From JAGVSR01 sp964589785 (GTDB lineage: Bacteria > Pseudomonadota > Alphaproteobacteria > Rhizobiales > Hyphomicrobiaceae): a stretch of DNA of 64,000 nt. The position numbers and the translations under genes are program-made. Numbering within the stretch: the first letter of the stretch is position 1; the number at the start of each line of letters is the position of its first letter. The stretch lies in NCBI GenBank assembly GCA_964589785.1, contig CAZPUQ010000001.1:434001-498000 (forward strand), written 5' to 3'. Shown here in pieces: positions 62,876-64,000 of this stretch. The notes below the pieces were generated by a model. It worked only from the letters and a program-made list of their open reading frames with translations, was not told where the DNA came from and did no database searches.

Positions 62876-64000
62876 ATGACCATGACGAGCCCCGGCCAGC
62901 GCACGGCACGCGCCATTCTCGTCAGTATCGCACTCCTCCTCCCGACCCTGTCGCTCGTCCCGTTGGGCGGCCTCTACCTTTATGAGCACGGCTGGCTGCT
63001 GCACTGGGCCGCGGCGGCGCTCGTGCTGTCGGGCGGCGTGTTCCTGCTCGAGCGCTCGCGGCTGCGCAGCGGACGCAGGCGCCTCGAGCAACTGGAGGTC
63101 GCCGACGCGGAGCGCGTCCGCCAGGGACACATGACGCTCGCCGATCGCGCCTGGGCCGATGTCCGCACGATCGCGCGGCGCGTCGATCCCGACCAGGTTC
63201 GATCGCTCGACGACGTGCTGGCACTCGGTCAGCGGACCATCGACGCGGTGGCCCGGCGCATGTACCCCGAGAAGAAGGACGCGCTCTGGCAGTTCACGCT
63301 GCCGGAGGCGCTCGCCATCTGCGAGCGCGTCAGCGCCCGGCTCGGCGGCTTCGTGGAGACGCAGGTCCCCTTCGGCGATCGCCTCACCGTGGCGCAGCTC
63401 ATGTCGATCTACCGGTGGCGCGGCATCGTCGGCGTGGCCGAGCGCGCCTACGACGTCTGGCGCGTCATCCGCATGGCGAACCCGGCGACGGCCGTCACGC
63501 ACGAGGCGCGCGAGCAGCTCTCCCGCGCCGTGCTCAACTGGAGCAAGGAGCGCGTCGGGAGGCGCATCGCCGAGGCGTACGTGGAGGAGGTCGGCCGCGC
63601 GGCGATCGATCTGTACGGCGGCCGCCTGCGCCCGCATGGAGAGACGCAGCCCGCTGCCGAAGCCCCCGACGTTGCATCGAAGCCCCCTGAGCCTTTGGGG
63701 CCGATCCGCGTCGCGGTCGCGGGCGCCGCGTCCGACCGGGCGATGATCGCCGCCGCCCTCGGCACGGCGTCGGTGGAGGACGACGGACGGCCGTTGGCGG
63801 TGACGGTCAGCGATGCGATCGGCGAGACGAGGATCGCCCGCCGCCAGCTCCTGCGCCGGTTCGCGGAGAGCGATGTCGTCGCCTGGGCGATCGCGGCGCA
63901 GCGCGGCTTGACCGCGGGCGATGAGGCGGCGCTCGAGGCGCTGACGCGCGCCGCGGTCGAGGGCCGGCAGAGCCGTCTTGTTCCGCTCGTCGCCGTCATC
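62876..64000 (+). CDS. membrane-anchored GTPase-like protein lacking a P-loop (cut by window end)
   Basis: The frame from ATG 62876 (GGAGG 9 nt upstream) stays open to the window end, giving 375 residues. Two N-terminal helices (about residues 12-40 and 46-65) are followed by a long helical region (about 70-255). A G-domain-like segment then begins PIRVAVAGAASDRAMIAAALG (about 277-297). The position of the G1 P-loop (normally GxxxxGKS) holds GAASDRAM, without Lys or Ser. A possible G3 is DAIG (313-316), and VVAWAIAAQRGLTAGDEAAL resembles the segment after G3 in related GTPases. The rest lies outside the window. Confidence 0.65.
   Translation, partial: MTMTSPGQRTARAILVSIALLLPTLSLVPLGGLYLYEHGWLLHWAAAALVLSGGVFLLERSRLRSGRRRLEQLEVADAERVRQGHMTLADRAWADVRTIARRVDPDQVRSLDDVLALGQRTIDAVARRMYPEKKDALWQFTLPEALAICERVSARLGGFVETQVPFGDRLTVAQLMSIYRWRGIVGVAERAYDVWRVIRMANPATAVTHEAREQLSRAVLNWSKERVGRRIAEAYVEEVGRAAIDLYGGRLRPHGETQPAAEAPDVASKPPEPLGPIRVAVAGAASDRAMIAAALGTASVEDDGRPLAVTVSDAIGETRIARRQLLRRFAESDVVAWAIAAQRGLTAGDEAALEALTRAAVEGRQSRLVPLVAVI

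Noticed and set aside
62603..63637. A 344-residue minus-strand frame at the right edge
   Set aside because: The plus strand has an open frame from a strong ribosome site with membrane helices; the minus frame is Arg/Ala/His-rich without motifs.

Overview
The window is a contiguous piece of a high-GC alphaproteobacterial chromosome, most likely Hyphomicrobiales (Rhizobiales). The evidence is the DUF2865 and DUF6600-type envelope proteins, class II DAHP synthase, an ilvI-ilvN-ilvC-cimA-leuA amino-acid set, and several upstream elements matching the alphaproteobacterial general-stress promoter (GGAAC-N16/17-CGTT). No insertion sequence, integrase, phage module, CRISPR array or rRNA operon was seen. 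Both edges cut genes.

Left part (1-31661), metabolism and translation. It holds class II DAHP synthase (aromatic amino acids), an APC permease, glutamine-dependent NAD synthetase, GluRS and CysRS, citramalate synthase, MeaB, an M48 protease, a LOG-family hydrolase, an Atm1-type ABC exporter, SerB and MiaA. The acetolactate synthase locus carries an exported protein of unknown function between the two subunit genes, followed by ketol-acid reductoisomerase. A two-gene minus-strand operon (12669-14279) looks copper-related. Several envelope proteins are interspersed: pentapeptide repeats, DUF6600, DUF2865, and an Ig-like/LysM protein.

Middle part (31662-48022). It holds a Nudix hydrolase, a PhzF-like isomerase, cytochrome b561, leuA with a Leu-rich leader peptide and attenuator-like hairpins, the rod-shape operon mreB-mreC-mreD-mrdA-rodA, and tRNA-Lys(CTT). 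These are followed by an OmpA/Ig-like protein and a cyclic-nucleotide-gated channel homologue whose potassium filter sequence is lost. A gene-poor stretch (about 44.7-47.8 kb) holds a few small genes and a GlsB-type membrane protein.

Right part (48153-64000), efflux, signalling and stress. A TetR regulator is divergent from an HlyD-RbbA-YhhJ-type ABC export operon, with a palindromic operator between them. Two four-helix stress proteins follow (YciF/DUF892 and DUF2383), then a CHASE3 histidine kinase, a stand-alone receiver and a receiver-HisKA_2 kinase. The run continues with a PRC-barrel protein, two very small proteins, an AI-2E family transporter, a tandem CsbD protein, a DUF1328 membrane protein and a membrane-anchored GTPase-like protein without a P-loop, cut by the window end. 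Five transcription units here carry a perfect GGAAC-N16/17-CGTT element 40-130 nt upstream, so the segment reads as an EcfG (general stress response) regulon cluster. Positions and motifs are read from the sequence; family assignments are from memory of the families, without database searches.
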